DNA of 64,000 nt from Bryoerythrophyllum caledonicum (GCA_963971425.1 OZ020526.1:3500180-3564179), one strand, 5' to 3'; counted from the first letter of the stretch, positions 44,881 to 57,311 are shown. Notes: generated by a model not told the origin, from the sequence alone. A program made the numbers and translations.

Positions 44881-46640
44881 GAATTAACACTAGACATCAA
44901 TTTTCTAAGAATCTACATCAACGTCCAAAAATTCTTGTATCTCTTCATGTGGTCTTTGAATGCAGTTCTTGGCTCCGATAATTTGATAATGAACTTCCCA
45001 TAGTCCTTATTTCCAGCTTTCCTATTGACAATTGAATGCACTCTTTCTAACCAGGCATGATAAACTTCAAAGTCCAAAGGATAAAGTAGGAAACATGATC
45101 CCGCTATGACATCTCGCTATGGATTCACGGAGTCCTTTGATTTCTCCATGTGTAGGCTACAATTTAGATTAGGTTTGTCATCTATAGGTGTGAAATCTCT
45201 TTTAATAATGAGGTAGAGGGCATGAACCCTTGCACTCCAATCATGCATTGGCCACAAGCTTTTTTCAAAGGTAGAAGGAGTGAGAGGAAGAGATTTCTTA
45301 AGTTCTTCTAGTATTGTATTTCAAATACTCAACATAAGATGGAAAACCCCTTAGAAAGCCCTCACATTTCTGCATTCCGCATTTCCAAAAATTTATATAA
45401 TCTCAAATTCCAGATTTAATGAACAACCTCGTATCAAACGCTTTGGAAGCCTTCTTTCTTGCCTTCACTTCATTGTCCGTTGAAGAAGAAACCTCATCTC
45501 TCCACAAGCGCTTGAAAGGTATAAGGTTTTGAGAGGCCTGATTAAGGTACCATCAAATTTATGTCATCATCTTCTTTCCAAAGATGTATACGAGGCTTGT
45601 TTTGTGTAGCCAATATGCATCAACTGTAGACATCTTATACCACTTGATTAGTCAACCTTCTTCATCTACAAAGAATTTGAAGACGTGCATATCTTGTAGA
45701 CCAACAAGTCTTTGTGCCCCATCACATACATAGCCAAAGGAAAAAGATTTGAAATTTTCCACCTTTTGAACAAACTCGGGCATAAAACTTAACTCATGCA
45801 ATTCCATTATGGACCTCATCACATCAACCACCACAAATATATTCTATTTCTTCAAGGCCTTGGAAAAGTGGTTGAATTTAGCATCAATATTCTCTAGTGT
45901 ATGTCCCACCCATAAGAAACTAACTTGGATTTTTTTTAACACCCTCCAAGAAGTTAGCATAGGTAAGAATGTCATGAGAAATTGGTTCTTTGCATAGTTG
46001 TCCATTTGCAAATACAAATTGTTTGAAAGGGGAAGGCTATAGTTGTGTGGTTTGGTACCACCAAAGGTAAGACGTCCATACATCTCAACTTCCCACGAGC
46101 ATTGCCTCAAAGAATAAGTTTGTCAACTCGTAAGGGAAAAGTTTACGTGGAACACAAATGGGTCGTTCTTCAAGACACCATAGTAATCTTGCAAAGGATG
46201 CGATAGTGTAGTTTGAGTCTTTGGCCACAAGTCAATGGAATAGTTAGCGTAGGCATCATCTCCATGTCCTTGTGTGACCATACCCGCCATGTTTACTAGG
46301 AACTGACTAAGAGCTCGAGGAGTTTAGTGGTAACTCAAATACGTGGGATAGGAGTCTTGGTGGTATCCATTTTATTGTAGATAATGAAAATCATTTCACC
46401 CTTGTTGCGTTTAGACTCCTCTCTCCAACTATGATACACGCCTACACAAAGCTTGGTGGTTCACGTGCATAGTTCACTATGTTATAAATGACACATATTC
46501 GGTAGAGCTCTTTACAAATTTATTGATGAGCTGATGTAGGGTGTCATAAGCCATGGGCAGTGCCAACTGGACTTCGTTCATCAAACAAGGCAAAAATCAA
46601 AGTTAGTTCAAAGGAAGAAACCAACACATATCCTGGTTTT
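44880..46640 (-). pseudogene. Decayed transposase-like gene with an HTHEDID-type core
   Basis: On the minus strand, near 46,030-45,850, the frame reads LYLQMDNYAKNQFLMTFLPM then KKIQVSFLWVGHTLENIDAKF, followed by MRSIMELHELSFMPEFVQKV and DMHVFKFFVDEEG. The D-N and GHTxxxID blocks resemble the DUF7869-like, RNase H-fold transposon proteins of early land plants and animals, where the motif is usually VGHTHEDID. Upstream on the same strand lies GMVTQGHGDDAYANYSIDLW. Many stops and frameshifts break it. The family link is from memory of the motif and is moderate at best. Confidence 0.45.
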
Positions 46641-46784
46641 GCAGAAACATGCACTAGGTGCCAAAGGGTTAATCACAAGCAACCATGTAAGGAAAGTGAA
46701 TTGTATCCACTACCTTGAAGATTTTCTTCAAAATCTATTACACTCATAGACTCTCCCATCATCCAAAGTTCACTTGTCCTTAAA

Positions 46785-47270
46785 GGGTTAATCCTTAAAC
46801 ATCAGTCGAGAACTACATATACAAGCATGTATTTTACTTTGTAGAGTACAAAAAAATGTCATGAAGATTAGCAGAACTTACACCTATGGATTGAAGTAAC
46901 ATCTTTCACATGAACGTCATTTCAATATTGGAACCTTCTCACGTCCAAATACATCATTATACATGTAGAATACTATGGCCACCAATGGCACCTTCCAACA
47001 TTTTGTGGATTACAGACAGGCAACCATGTAAGGTAAGTGAAACATATTTATTGCCTTGATATGCAAAATCTATTACGCTTGTAGATTCTTCTACTGTCCT
47101 AACTCCAAGGACCAAAGAGTGGTTCATATATTGAAACGACCTCCACATGAAAGATGTCAGGTGAAGAATCTTCAATTCAAAGTTGTCAGTCTTGCTATAC
47201 TTAATTTAATTTTGGTATCCTACAGACTGAAATACGTATACACAGTTCCCGGCTGCCGTTTAAGGCACAT
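46785..47270. mobile_element. Foldback MITE (TTAA-CCTTAAAC family), copy 1, with filler
   Basis: The left arm begins ttaatccttaaacatcagtc and the right arm, reversed, ccttaaacggcagccgggaa. Inner arm landmarks acatctttcacatgaacgtc and, reversed, acatctttcatgtggaggtc match the 57-kb copy. Between the arms sits about 90 bp (47,027-47,117) that repeats sequence found just outside the element at 46,680-46,790. Confidence 0.7.
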
Positions 47271-47990
47271 GAATTTTGTCATACAAGCAAGCGTCAGTTG
47301 GTCTTTGACTGAGAAGAAAACCATATCGCACTCCAGCACACCCGTGATACTTTAGAATACCAATACCACATACAAACTCTACTTCAAAACCTTAGAAGAG
47401 ACTTCAGGCATACACGTAACGGACTGATTATTGAACGCAAACGAGTCTAGAAAGATATCCTGCAAATCAAGCATTGTGCTTTATTAGCAGTTACCAAAAC
47501 AATAAAATAAAAAAATAGTAATACTATGCTGAGCGTCTGTATGTAGTCTCATAGCGCTACAATCTTGTAGCTCCAAGGCTGGGACCAATATACACAAAAA
47601 TGTCCACACCCCATAATAATCAGTAATGTACACCTCTCTCTCTCTCTCTACCACATAGTTCAACGGATTGGGAACACGCTAGCTGCTACGTTACTAACCC
47701 ACACACGATAACTAAGTTGACAGATTCTGACTCGCGAAGGGAGACAATGGTATTGTATAATCTCTACACTCTCCAGTGACTGGCAGCTCAATTCTATAGA
47801 TTCAATTCAACAACCCCCAGTGTCTGTCGGCTCCGCCACTGACTTCCAGAGGTGAGGAGGTCCCCTTCCGCACAGGGAAGGTCAAGAGGGTTGAAGGAGA
47901 AGGGAGGGTTACCTATCCCGTGTGTATGGCTAACTTTGATCACCTTCCTCCACGCTAGCTGTAGAAGCAAATTCTTTGTCGACATTGTCA
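47271..47990. other. Downstream flank of the HSPRO gene
   Basis: Unremarkable sequence with a CT microsatellite near 47,634. It probably includes the 3' UTR of the minus-strand HSPRO gene. Confidence 0.4.
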
Positions 47991-50459
47991 TCAAGCCCCC
48001 ATGGCTCCTTGGTACATTTGGTGGTGGCTGTTGTATGCCAGCGCAGCGTTCACATACTTCTTTGGCTTCTCCACCGACCCCGAACTCTTCTGCGGAAAGC
48101 AACAATCCAAAATCAGATATTAGCACACACATTCCAATGTCTACACATAATGAGAAAAAGCTGCATCTAGTGGACTCCTTACTCACAAAGATCTAGAGGC
48201 GACAATAACCGACACCATCTGTGAATGATAGAAACGTTCAATTTTTGCAACATGCAGAAAGTCCAAACAAACAAAGAATTGCTACTAAACACACATCCTT
48301 TGTGCCACTAAACCAATCAAAAGAACAGTACTTTAAACCAATGCCATGTATGATTGCCACGTAGCGCTTGAGGCGCATTTGTATCAGATGACAGGCACCT
48401 AAAGATTTAGTGCTAGTTTGAGGTCGACCTCGGTTTTAGACTAGTGTTGTGCGAAAGGGATGAGCTATGATACCTTTTGGGTGTGCTGTTCGTATTCATC
48501 CCCCTTGTCACTGCCCCCGCTATCGCTATTGGCGACACTAGAAGGGTTGCTGAAGTTGGCCCGCCTGGTCTTCTCCACCATGAGCTGCCGCATGATGGCG
48601 CCCTCTTCGAGCTCGGGATTATTGTGCCAATAGCTGCCGAGAAACGTCTTGGCGCCGTCCAGGCTCGGGAAGTACGGCGGCTCGAAGTAGATCTGCGACA
48701 GCGCTTCCGCCGCAGAAATCTCTGCCGGCGCGGTGGCCTTGTACTCGCCGCTACCCATGACAGCGATCACCAGTTGCTGGTACGAGAAGTAGAACTGCCG
48801 CACCGCGGCCTCCACGGCCTGGAACGCCTGAAGCAGATGAATGGTAGACGAGTGGTACGCCAGCGGCCGGTTGAACGGCGGCGTCACGTGAGTGCGCAAG
48901 CCGTGCGAGTGCAGCAGGTCCATCACCGCCTCCTGAAGGCGCGGCCCACCCTTTGGATCCGCCTCCACACCCACCACTTTCGGCACCAGGTGACGCAGCT
49001 CCTTGCACCCTTTCGTCATTTGCCTCAGTCTCGTGGACCGCAAACAATACGCGCCTGGGGAAAACCAGACCACACGTCGTTAGGGCTTGCTATTTCAAAA
49101 TACGAAAGATATTCGAACAAGAATTCCGCTCCAGGTACGGTGTTAGAGTTTCTTGTAAGCAGACAGGATTCGATCAACAAATGCGCTTCTGGTATGATGA
49201 TAGGGATTGAGCTCTACACAACGGATCCAATCTTGGTCCTAAAAAATTAACTTCTTATGACATACAGATGCATCGTCTCAGACCCTAAACATACAGGTAA
49301 ACTTGGTGCTGGTTGTGAATTGTGTACCTCCGCCGATATGTTCAGTGCTGACGGCGGTGCCATCCTGGGAGATAGCGAGTTCCTCCTTCAGGCGCATGAA
49401 GTCGTCCGGGTCCATGATTTGAAGCAAATCCATTGTAGAGATGAGAAGCTTCCAGACACGCTCCACAATCCAGCAGCTCTTAGCGGCAAGTTCAAAGTTC
49501 CCGGCCTTCACCTTGTTGTCGACGTTCTGGAGTAATCCAGACGCAACTTCCAACCACGCTTCCATGATTTGGTGGACGGTGGAGAGCGTGTGGTCCTCGG
49601 GGTGCCCGGGCATGGATTGTCTGCATGCGTAAATCTGCAAAACAAAAGCATCATCTGCGGTCAGTCGACCAATACAATACTCTAAAACCAGGAACGAAGA
49701 AACTCGGACTCAATGCTGTACCTCGAGTGGTCGGCAAATCTTGTCATACTCGAGCACGGGCTTCGCGGACAAGTTCGGTTCGCCGAGACCGAGCGTGAAT
49801 GGCGAGCGCGCCATGTGACCTTCGATGGCGAAGTGCAGCCGCGTGCTGACGGCTTGCGCCGTCCGCCACGCCGCCAGGCGTGGCAGCAAGCTCTCCTTGC
49901 TGAGCCGGCTCACGACGGGGCGCGCCCCAGACTTATGCCACACCACAGACTCCGTCCCGACATAGCTGCTGTCAGAAAGCGCAGACGTTGGCGCTTCGTC
50001 ATCGCCTTCCACAATACACGACAGAATCTCCAACTGCAAATTCGCCAGCGCCTCCAGCCTCCTCACCCACTCGTCCCGGTCGATGTAGGGGCGCGTGTCG
50101 CACAGCACCCCGGAGATCATCCGAAACACAAGCTCCAAGCTATGCAGCGCCGGCCTCACGAGTCCCTCGTTCTGCCACGTATCGCACTCCTTGCTCCGCC
50201 ATAGCCGCGTGAGCTCCGGGAGGTGCAGGTAAAGCTCGTAGGCCTCCACCTGCGCCGCGGACGGCTGCACCAGCGCCTCGATGTCGCAGTTCGCCAGCGA
50301 CACCGCCACCGGCGGCCCGGGGAACAACACGCCGCCGCAGCTACTCCGTGACCGCACCGCGCTCAACGAGTCCGTCCTACCTACTGGATACTCCGTCCTA
50401 CCTCCAGGATACTCCGTCCTACCTCCAGGATACTCCGTCCTACCTCCAGGATACTCCAT
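47991..50459 (-). CDS. HSPRO / Hs1pro-1-like nematode-resistance protein homologue
   Basis: Exons in coding order: 50459-49722, 49634-49328, 49054-48474 and 48089-47991, about 574 residues. Conserved HSPRO blocks appear in order: YELYLHLPELTRLW, RPALHSLELVFRMISGVL, RPYIDRDEWVRRLEALANLQ, SLLPRLAAWRTAQ, TLGLGEPNLSAKPVLEYDKI, DPDDFMRLKEEL, VEADPKGGPRLQEAVMDL and FEPPYFPSLDGAKTFLGSYW. In Arabidopsis the family acts in basal resistance and links to SnRK1 signalling; the biochemical role is unknown. The ATG at 50459 is fixed by an in-frame stop two codons upstream. The N-terminus has four EYPGGRT-type repeats. If the last intron is not spliced, the protein stops at 48465 after KVS (544 residues). 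I prefer the fourth exon because its acceptor is strong (branch-like tgctaat, then ttgctttccgcag). Confidence 0.9.
50376..50459 (-). repeat. 21-bp coding minisatellite at the HSPRO N-terminus
   Basis: Four tandem 21-bp units (plus strand tcctacctccaggatactccg) encode EYPGGRT three times and EYPVGRT once, directly after the start Met. Conserved HSPRO sequence begins only about 70 residues later. Confidence 0.92.
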
Positions 50460-53320
50460 CAGTCACGCCGCCGATCCCCTCGCAACAACAATCTCACGAC
50501 ACGCTCTCCAAAACACCGAAGGAGTAAAACAACGACACTCTGAACGGAGACGAACTCCGAAACGCAAACATCTCCTGCCCAAACCGATCAGTCCGCACCT
50601 CTCCCCCACCCGATCGCCAATTCAAACCACGTCACACCTGCTAAAGCAACGCCAAGCAAATCAACACACCTCCAAAACTCCTCCTAACCTCAAAACACCG
50701 CGTCCTAATCACCGACGCTCCAAAGACAAACGCCTAGCCGCCACAAACCTCGCAAAACAAACACCTAACATCCAACGCTCTCAAAACACCGCTCCCTAAC
50801 CTCCACCGCTCGGTCTAATCTCCAAATCGCTCCAAAAACATCTCCAAGAAACCGCGTCCGCACCTCCAAAACGCAAATCAAACGCCGACGATGATTCTGA
50901 GACAAGTTCCGATGCTCCGGCACTTGACGCTTTCTTCTCTCCCTCGCTCGCTCGCTGCTTCCGGGGAGAATAACGGTGGTGGCTCCTCGAGAGAATGAAT
51001 CAAGGAAAGGGCGGAGATATACAGGTATATCCAGATCCCTGGCAATAGCAGCAAAGGCACCGGCTCAACAACCAACCTCCAAATCCGCTACACTTCCTGC
51101 GCGCTTTGCCGGATTTATTACAAGCGTAATTACGCCTATTTTCCAATAATTCGAATTTCCGCGTCACCCTCAAAGTCAATTGTTGCGTCGATTCCTCATC
51201 CACTTCGCTACTTACTAGTCACTCCACGAGTCAGGTGGTGAAAGTTTTTAACCGTGGGCCAGATTATTTATGACTCTTGCACCGTTTTTTTTTTTAACTT
51301 TGGATGGGACGGTACATTGAGATTACAGGTGTTAAGTTTCTCACTCTTCTTTCGCATTTCTTTTTTTTAACCCTTTTAGGATGAGAGGTGGAGTGGTTTG
51401 CGGTTTTGGTGGACGGTACTTCTTCTTTGTTTGATTTGCGGCTTGATTTGAGTTATGAGGATAAGTGCGCTTCCAACGAATGCGGTGAGAATGTGCGCGG
51501 GAGTTTGGCCGGCGAACTATGGTGATGTTTGTAGTGATGAAAAGCACCCACTCGTCTTAAGGAGAAGGCCCGGAGTGTACGCGATGCCTTGATGACGGAT
51601 AGCATAATCTACGACCCTCGTCCTTAAGGGGTTTATGAGTTAAATTCAAGTTTCTTCAGACTTGTTCTCACCGTTTTTATTTTAATATAATTTTTTGGGT
51701 TCTTTTTGGGGGGGGGGGCAATGGATATGGAAATGGTTAGTTAGGCAGCATGGCAGGACGTCATCCAGGATGGACTCGTTTTGTCTAAACTGCCTCCAAA
51801 AGCGTGTGCAATTCTAGCACAGATTTCAGGATAAACATCACCAGAAATAGCTTTCAAAGCTGACACCGCGTGGCCGTCCATCTAGGGCTCCCGTACATTC
51901 CACCACTGTTTTAATGATATGAAGGTCTCGCGGTTTAGGGCACGTCCTTGCCAGCTCAGCGTTGCCAGCTTGGAATGGAGCCTAGTCAGATCATTCGGTG
52001 GTGATTTTCGTGGATATTGTTCATGTTAGTTACTCCAACTTGTCTATGGAAGGCTTCGGGAACCTTCATCTTTTTTAAATCACTTTTAATCTAAGAGTAA
52101 AATTCGGTTACTCCGGGGAAAAAGTAAATTGATAAATAAATTCCTTAAATTTAGTATCATATCCTTTTTATATTCCTCGTTTGTAATTGTCCTTTATTTT
52201 TCGTTCGATTTTTTGTGAAATTTTTACACAAATAAATTTTTAAAAGCTAGAGGTTTACTAGAAACTTTGCAAGCAACAGTTAAATTATGCTCCTACAGAC
52301 AAAGTGTTAGTTTCTCTGAAATGTCAGTCAAAACATGAATAAAGAAATGAAGTAACAAAGAAGCGATGTGCAGTGAAACGGTAATAGTGCCCCCCTTCAT
52401 GGCATCTTCGTTCTATGTCCAACACGAAACTATAAACTTTATCATCAAGCAAGGTTTAACTCTTTTTTTAATCAATCTCTTTCTTTTTCTTTTCATTTCA
52501 ATAAGTGACAGTTGATGGAAACATGGGCTGTCTATGTAAATAACAATGCTGGATCTGATTCTAGGACTTTCAATTAAGTTGTCTTACAAATGGAATTTGT
52601 GGAATTGTGAAAATAAGTTGCGAAGAAAGTTCATAAAATTGATGAGGCTCATTGAATTCGGAGCATGTGAGATCTACCAAATATTTGGTGAGGCACCCAC
52701 CTGAAAGATAATATAAATAAACACGTTGCTAAATGTTTATTACCCTTAGTTTGAAAGAATTCTTACAAGTTGGTAAGAACAATCATGGTATTTTCAAATA
52801 ATGAAATTGGAGTGATGACAATTTGATTGTGTGATTTTAGAGTATTCTTTAATCATGGTTACATAATTGGTTTCATAGCTTCTTTTTTCCAGAGGAAAAC
52901 CTCATGTCATGTGCAGGATCCCCATAATTCAAAATTGTATGAGATGGACAGTAAATGCCATTGGTCTTGATGGAAAATACTTAGTTTTTTTTCTGTCCCT
53001 TTTCTTTACCCCAAACAAAAAGAGTTATTAATGAATTTTACATTTTTTTAACACAAGAAAATTAATTCCCAATTTTTTTTAAAGAAGAGGTATGGTAATC
53101 GATAAATTTTGATCCCTTGGGAGATATGTGGTATTATGAATACATGGGTCATTGTGGAACCATTTTCCTGTACCCGGGAAACCAAAACCCCAGGTAGCCG
53201 GTTATTTATAAAAGAGTCAACACAAACTTGATAAAAGGTGGCCTTTTTCATTCTTCAGATGCTCGAACTGCAATATGTCTAACGAACTCTACAACTTCCA
53301 CTAACTAAAATTCCTTCTTC
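50460..53320. other. HSPRO upstream region and AT-rich intergenic DNA
   Basis: 50,460-51,000 is C- and A-rich with many aaaacaccg/ctccaaaac motifs and is probably the leader and promoter of HSPRO. The rest is AT-rich with homopolymer runs (for example a nine-G run near 51,710). No gene is supported. Confidence 0.4.
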
Positions 53321-53323
53321 AGC

Positions 53324-54180
53324 AACAGTAGCAAGGAATTGTTGATTCTTGGATATTGTCTGAAAGGGGCATCCGCAAACGGACTCCGTGTGTTCAATGG
53401 TCCTTGTGCATCATATATCAATGACATTCTACACCAAAATGTTGTTGCAAGGTCACCACATGTTGATGATTGTGCATTCAAGGGTATCCATGATATTGAC
53501 TAGTTTTTTTTTGTTGTCTTATGTGTAAAAGAGGCTCATTGGTTTGCAAGTTCTTTTTTCAAATCATGTCTTGTTACTTTTAATTCCCCCTTTTTTGAGA
53601 GAGAGAGATAGAAGGGGGAGATACGTACCGAGTAGTACAATTAGATCCTTTTAAATTTTTGATGAATAAGTTAGAACATTCACACATTTTATTTTTTATT
53701 ATATTTTGACACAAACAGAGGGACATTCACACATTTTTCAGGTACCGCTGAGCACACGGTTCATGTTTGACCCAGTTGATCACATGATCATTGCCACTGG
53801 CCTGTGGGATAAGCCATGATTTGAAGTAGGATATTAACTAACCTGCTTTGAAATTGGACATCTGATCCATACCATGCAGGTGAAAACTATTACAAAGATA
53901 CAGAGAGTGTGGCCTCCACAAGCCATACGAAAACTGGATTGAGTTATAGCTCAGGGAAGTACCGTACTTGGACTTGTGCTTTTGTCAAAAATGATGAGGG
54001 AGCCCAGATTGCAAGCACTCCCAACAGATTTCTCACCAGAGGGGGACAGAAAATAATGGTTTCCAGTAAAAAAAAAATCCACCTGGCTCATTTTTTTGGC
54101 GTGGCACAAAAAACCAGAATTGACAACAGCAAAAATGGGCAAATCACGACTCACAACCTCGTTGTCACGTTGCCCTGAAT
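53324..54180 (+). pseudogene. Eroded multi-exon gene fragment, family not recognised
   Basis: Three protein-like blocks follow each other, each preceded by an acceptor-like tract: (1) 53,324-53,505, KELLILGYCLKGASANGLRV ... NGPCASYINDILHQNVVARS; (2) 53,742-53,819, VPLSTRFMFDPVDHMIIATG; (3) 53,880-54,010, NYYKDTESVASTSHTKTGLS then YRTWTCAFVKNDEGAQ. Block 1 ends in a stop and block 2 lacks a donor, so it is broken. The order and style suggest a former host gene. I cannot name it. Confidence 0.35.
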
Positions 54181-55098
54181 TTGATGTCAGGTTAAAAAAC
54201 TCAACATGGTCCGCCCCCCAAGTAATATTACTGTAGGAAGAAAGCGAAACGTCCACATGACAGTCCCTCTCTACACCTAATGTAGTGTGCCATATGTCGG
54301 AAAGAACACATTCAAAGACAGATCTCAATGAAAAAAATCTCATAGACGCTTCTCTACAACAACATTACCAAAGTGAAACATAGTATTGAAATTGGCTACT
54401 TGGATAAGTAAAATTAAAAACACCTGGCTTTTTCAAGGAAGCTCTTGTTTTCATTGTCTTAAACCCCTAAAGAACCAAACATCCTACCACAACCCATGCA
54501 TATCATGTGGTGTCAATTTTCAACAACTCTCATCGAAACTAGACTTCCTATGAAGGGGGGGCACTTCTATCCCAATGAAATTAGTTGAAGTTCAAGATGA
54601 ATTGGTGGTCTATACAATAATTGACTTCGCACTCATCCTATCAAAAGAGTAATATAAAAATTATAAAAAAATGCATTCATCATCCAAGTACCTTACTATT
54701 TTTAATACAAGAAACTCAACTCACTAGCAATCATTCCACCTAAACTCCATTCAAAAGAGATAGTTTCCGCCTACAAATCCACATGAAATTGAATGGAACA
54801 TTAACTACTGAGCACGGTGCAGAATTAAAGAGCATGCACATGCACAGCCGACGTGTCCCCCATGTCACCGCAAAAAGTTACTTTTAAAGTTACTTTCAAC
54901 CGCCCCAAACAAGGAATGGGCGCGCCAGCCTGGCACGCAACGTTATCCGACACAAAGCAAGCTGTCTGCCACATCTTTTCAGAAACCCAAAAAGGATACA
55001 AGACAAAAATTAATAAAAAAATTAAACAATACAGTCAAAACTCTTTCTATGTTCCAGGTCGGGAGCAGAAAAATATGACACAGATAGTGGCAAAACAT
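54181..55098. other. Intergenic
   Basis: A cttaaacccctaaagaacc start near 54,460 is probably another decayed member of the TTAA-CCCCTAA family. No gene is seen. Confidence 0.35.
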
Positions 55099-55366
55099 AT
55101 GGGCAGGGAGAATTGACCCCCTCGCTCGTCCTTACCCGTGGGGGCCACGAGGTGGTGGGGCCAAACCTGCCCCCTATTTTGTTTGTAGATGGGGACCTAT
55201 TTATAGAAAAGGAGGAGCCTATAATGTTAAAAATAGCCATAGGCCCCAAATTTGTCAAAAAAAACCTCTAGACTCCCCAAAATAAGAAGGCCAGAAAAAC
55301 GACCCCATGCAATAAAGATGGGGGCACACCTCGGGTAAGAACGAGCGAGGGGGTCAATTCTCCCTG
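55099..55366. mobile_element. Palindromic MITE, 'ggtggg' core family, copy 4
   Basis: Arms: gggagaattgaccccctcgc at the left and the same 20 bases, reversed, at the right, continuing into ctcgtccttacccg / ctcgttcttacccg. The core (ggtggggccaaacctgcccc, agccataggccccaaatttg, aaacctctagactcc) matches copies 1-3. The arms are nearly identical to each other but unlike those of the other copies. Confidence 0.88.
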
Positions 55367-56864
55367 GCCCATAGCATATACAGTGACAAACAAAACTGAG
55401 TACAATTTTTACTCACTTCCATTCAAAAATCATACCATGAGTATAGGTGGGCAAAACCAAAATGTGTACAAATCGAAGTTGTAGTACATGCTGTGTTACA
55501 CAATGCTAAAAAGTTTGAGGTGGAGTTGAATTGTGGTTTGGAAGATATCAAATGCCAAAATAGAGTATGCCTTCATACTCACTTTTGTTCAAGATTGGTA
55601 TGAGAGCTTTCAAAATATACACAATTTGGAATGAAGCCAACTTTCTTCAGTGCTGTGTTTATGGTATTGTAAACCATCATCTTGGACATGTGTATGCCTT
55701 TCATCAATGGAAATCAACCTTTGTGTGCTTGAGATAAATCTCAAATTGTGAAAAAATAGATGTTTTCTTGTGAGAATGGCATTTGATAATCCTTTGTGGA
55801 ATTGATAGCATGGAATATTAGTGGACATCATAAGTGACAAACGTGAATCAATATTGGCCATTATTGCATGTATTTCATTTTCTATTTGAATTTTTTTAGT
55901 ATTCATTAAACTCCTTTATAAACTTGATTATTTATATTGGAATGATGTGATGGTTTTCTTCTTTGACCTTGTTGATGTCACAATGCTCATCAATGGAAGC
56001 TTTCCATCCACCACTTTGATTTCACTTACTTGCATTTTGATGACTTCGTATCATAAAATACTCGATGCTCCATTTTGCTCCTTCTTTTATTTTCATACCA
56101 AAAATAATTTTAATTGCATTCTAAGTCCACATCGTTTTCCACCCACATCAGTAATACATCTACACTATATAAGGTGAACGGTAGTGATTTTACAACATTT
56201 TCATAAAATAAAGATAAGACATTTGAGTTATTTTGAATAGAGCAAGCAAAGTTGCGAGATCTTTATCAGTATTTCTTTGCTTGTGTCAAAATAAAATAAA
56301 ATTAAAAATTAAAAATAAATTAAAAAAATCTTTATCAGTGTCCAAGGGTCATGATCCATCCATGTTGTCATAACATCAGGCTTTTATCATTTGTCTTGTT
56401 ATAAATCATTTGTACATTATGGCATCCACAACTTTTGTAAGGATATTTTTTCCTCAATTCGGTTTATGTTTTGCAACAACTCCGCAGATACTTTTTAACA
56501 AAAAAAGGAGCAGTGGGGCCGGTGTGGTTTGTGGCTCATTCATTTCTCTTGTTTTCAAGGGAAAAATAAATAGACATCTATTGGTACATATTAAGAAGAA
56601 GAGTCACTGACTTGTCATATCTGGTATTTTCAAAAAGAAGTCCCAAAAAAAAAGACAAAGTGCTTCGCGGAGGATGCATTGAGAGGTGTGACTCCTCTTC
56701 ATGAAGAAACCATCATTTATAAAAAGCTACTAATTGGCCTAATCACCACCAATTCCAATAGAAAACAAATCACAAAAAATGAAAGTAAGATGGTTAGTAA
56801 GGTCAGTGTCTTTCGCACCAAAACCTTCATACCAAAAAATGAAAAATTTCTCTTCAAAAACGAT
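55367..56864. other. Intergenic, AT-rich
   Basis: No gene or repeat structure that I can support. Confidence 0.4.
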
Positions 56865-56865
56865 C

Positions 56866-57311
56866 TTTTAACTGTCAAACACCAGTCGGGAATACTGTAT
56901 ACAAGCACGTATTATACTATGTAGAATACATGAAATTCTAAAGCAAGGCTTCGACCTCTGGACTGAAGATTCTTCAACTAACATCTTTCATTCGGAGGTC
57001 ATTTCAATATTTGAACCTTATCATGTTCAAATACAACACCATACATGTAGAATATTGTGGCCACCAATGGCACCTTGTGCCCATAAATGTCACAAGGTGC
57101 CGCTCGTGGCCACCGTATTCTACATATATGGTGTTGTATTTGAACATGATAAGGTTCAGATATTGAAATGATTCCCAAATGAAAGATGTTAGTTGAAGAT
57201 TCTTCAACCCATAGGTATAAGTCTTGCTAAACTTTAATACATTTTTTTGTATCCTACAGAATGAAATACAATCCTATATATACGGTTCTCGACTGACGTT
57301 TAAGGGTTAAA
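56866..57311. mobile_element. Foldback MITE (TTAA-CCTTAAAC family), copy 2, near-complete palindrome
   Basis: Left arm: ttttaactgtcaaacaccag; right arm, reversed: ctttaacccttaaacgtcag. The inner arms are almost perfect: atttgaaccttatcatgttc, acaccatacatgtagaat, then ggccacc..ggcaccttgtg, mirrored around about 57,088. It would fold into a hairpin of about 220 bp per arm. Noncoding. Confidence 0.88.
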
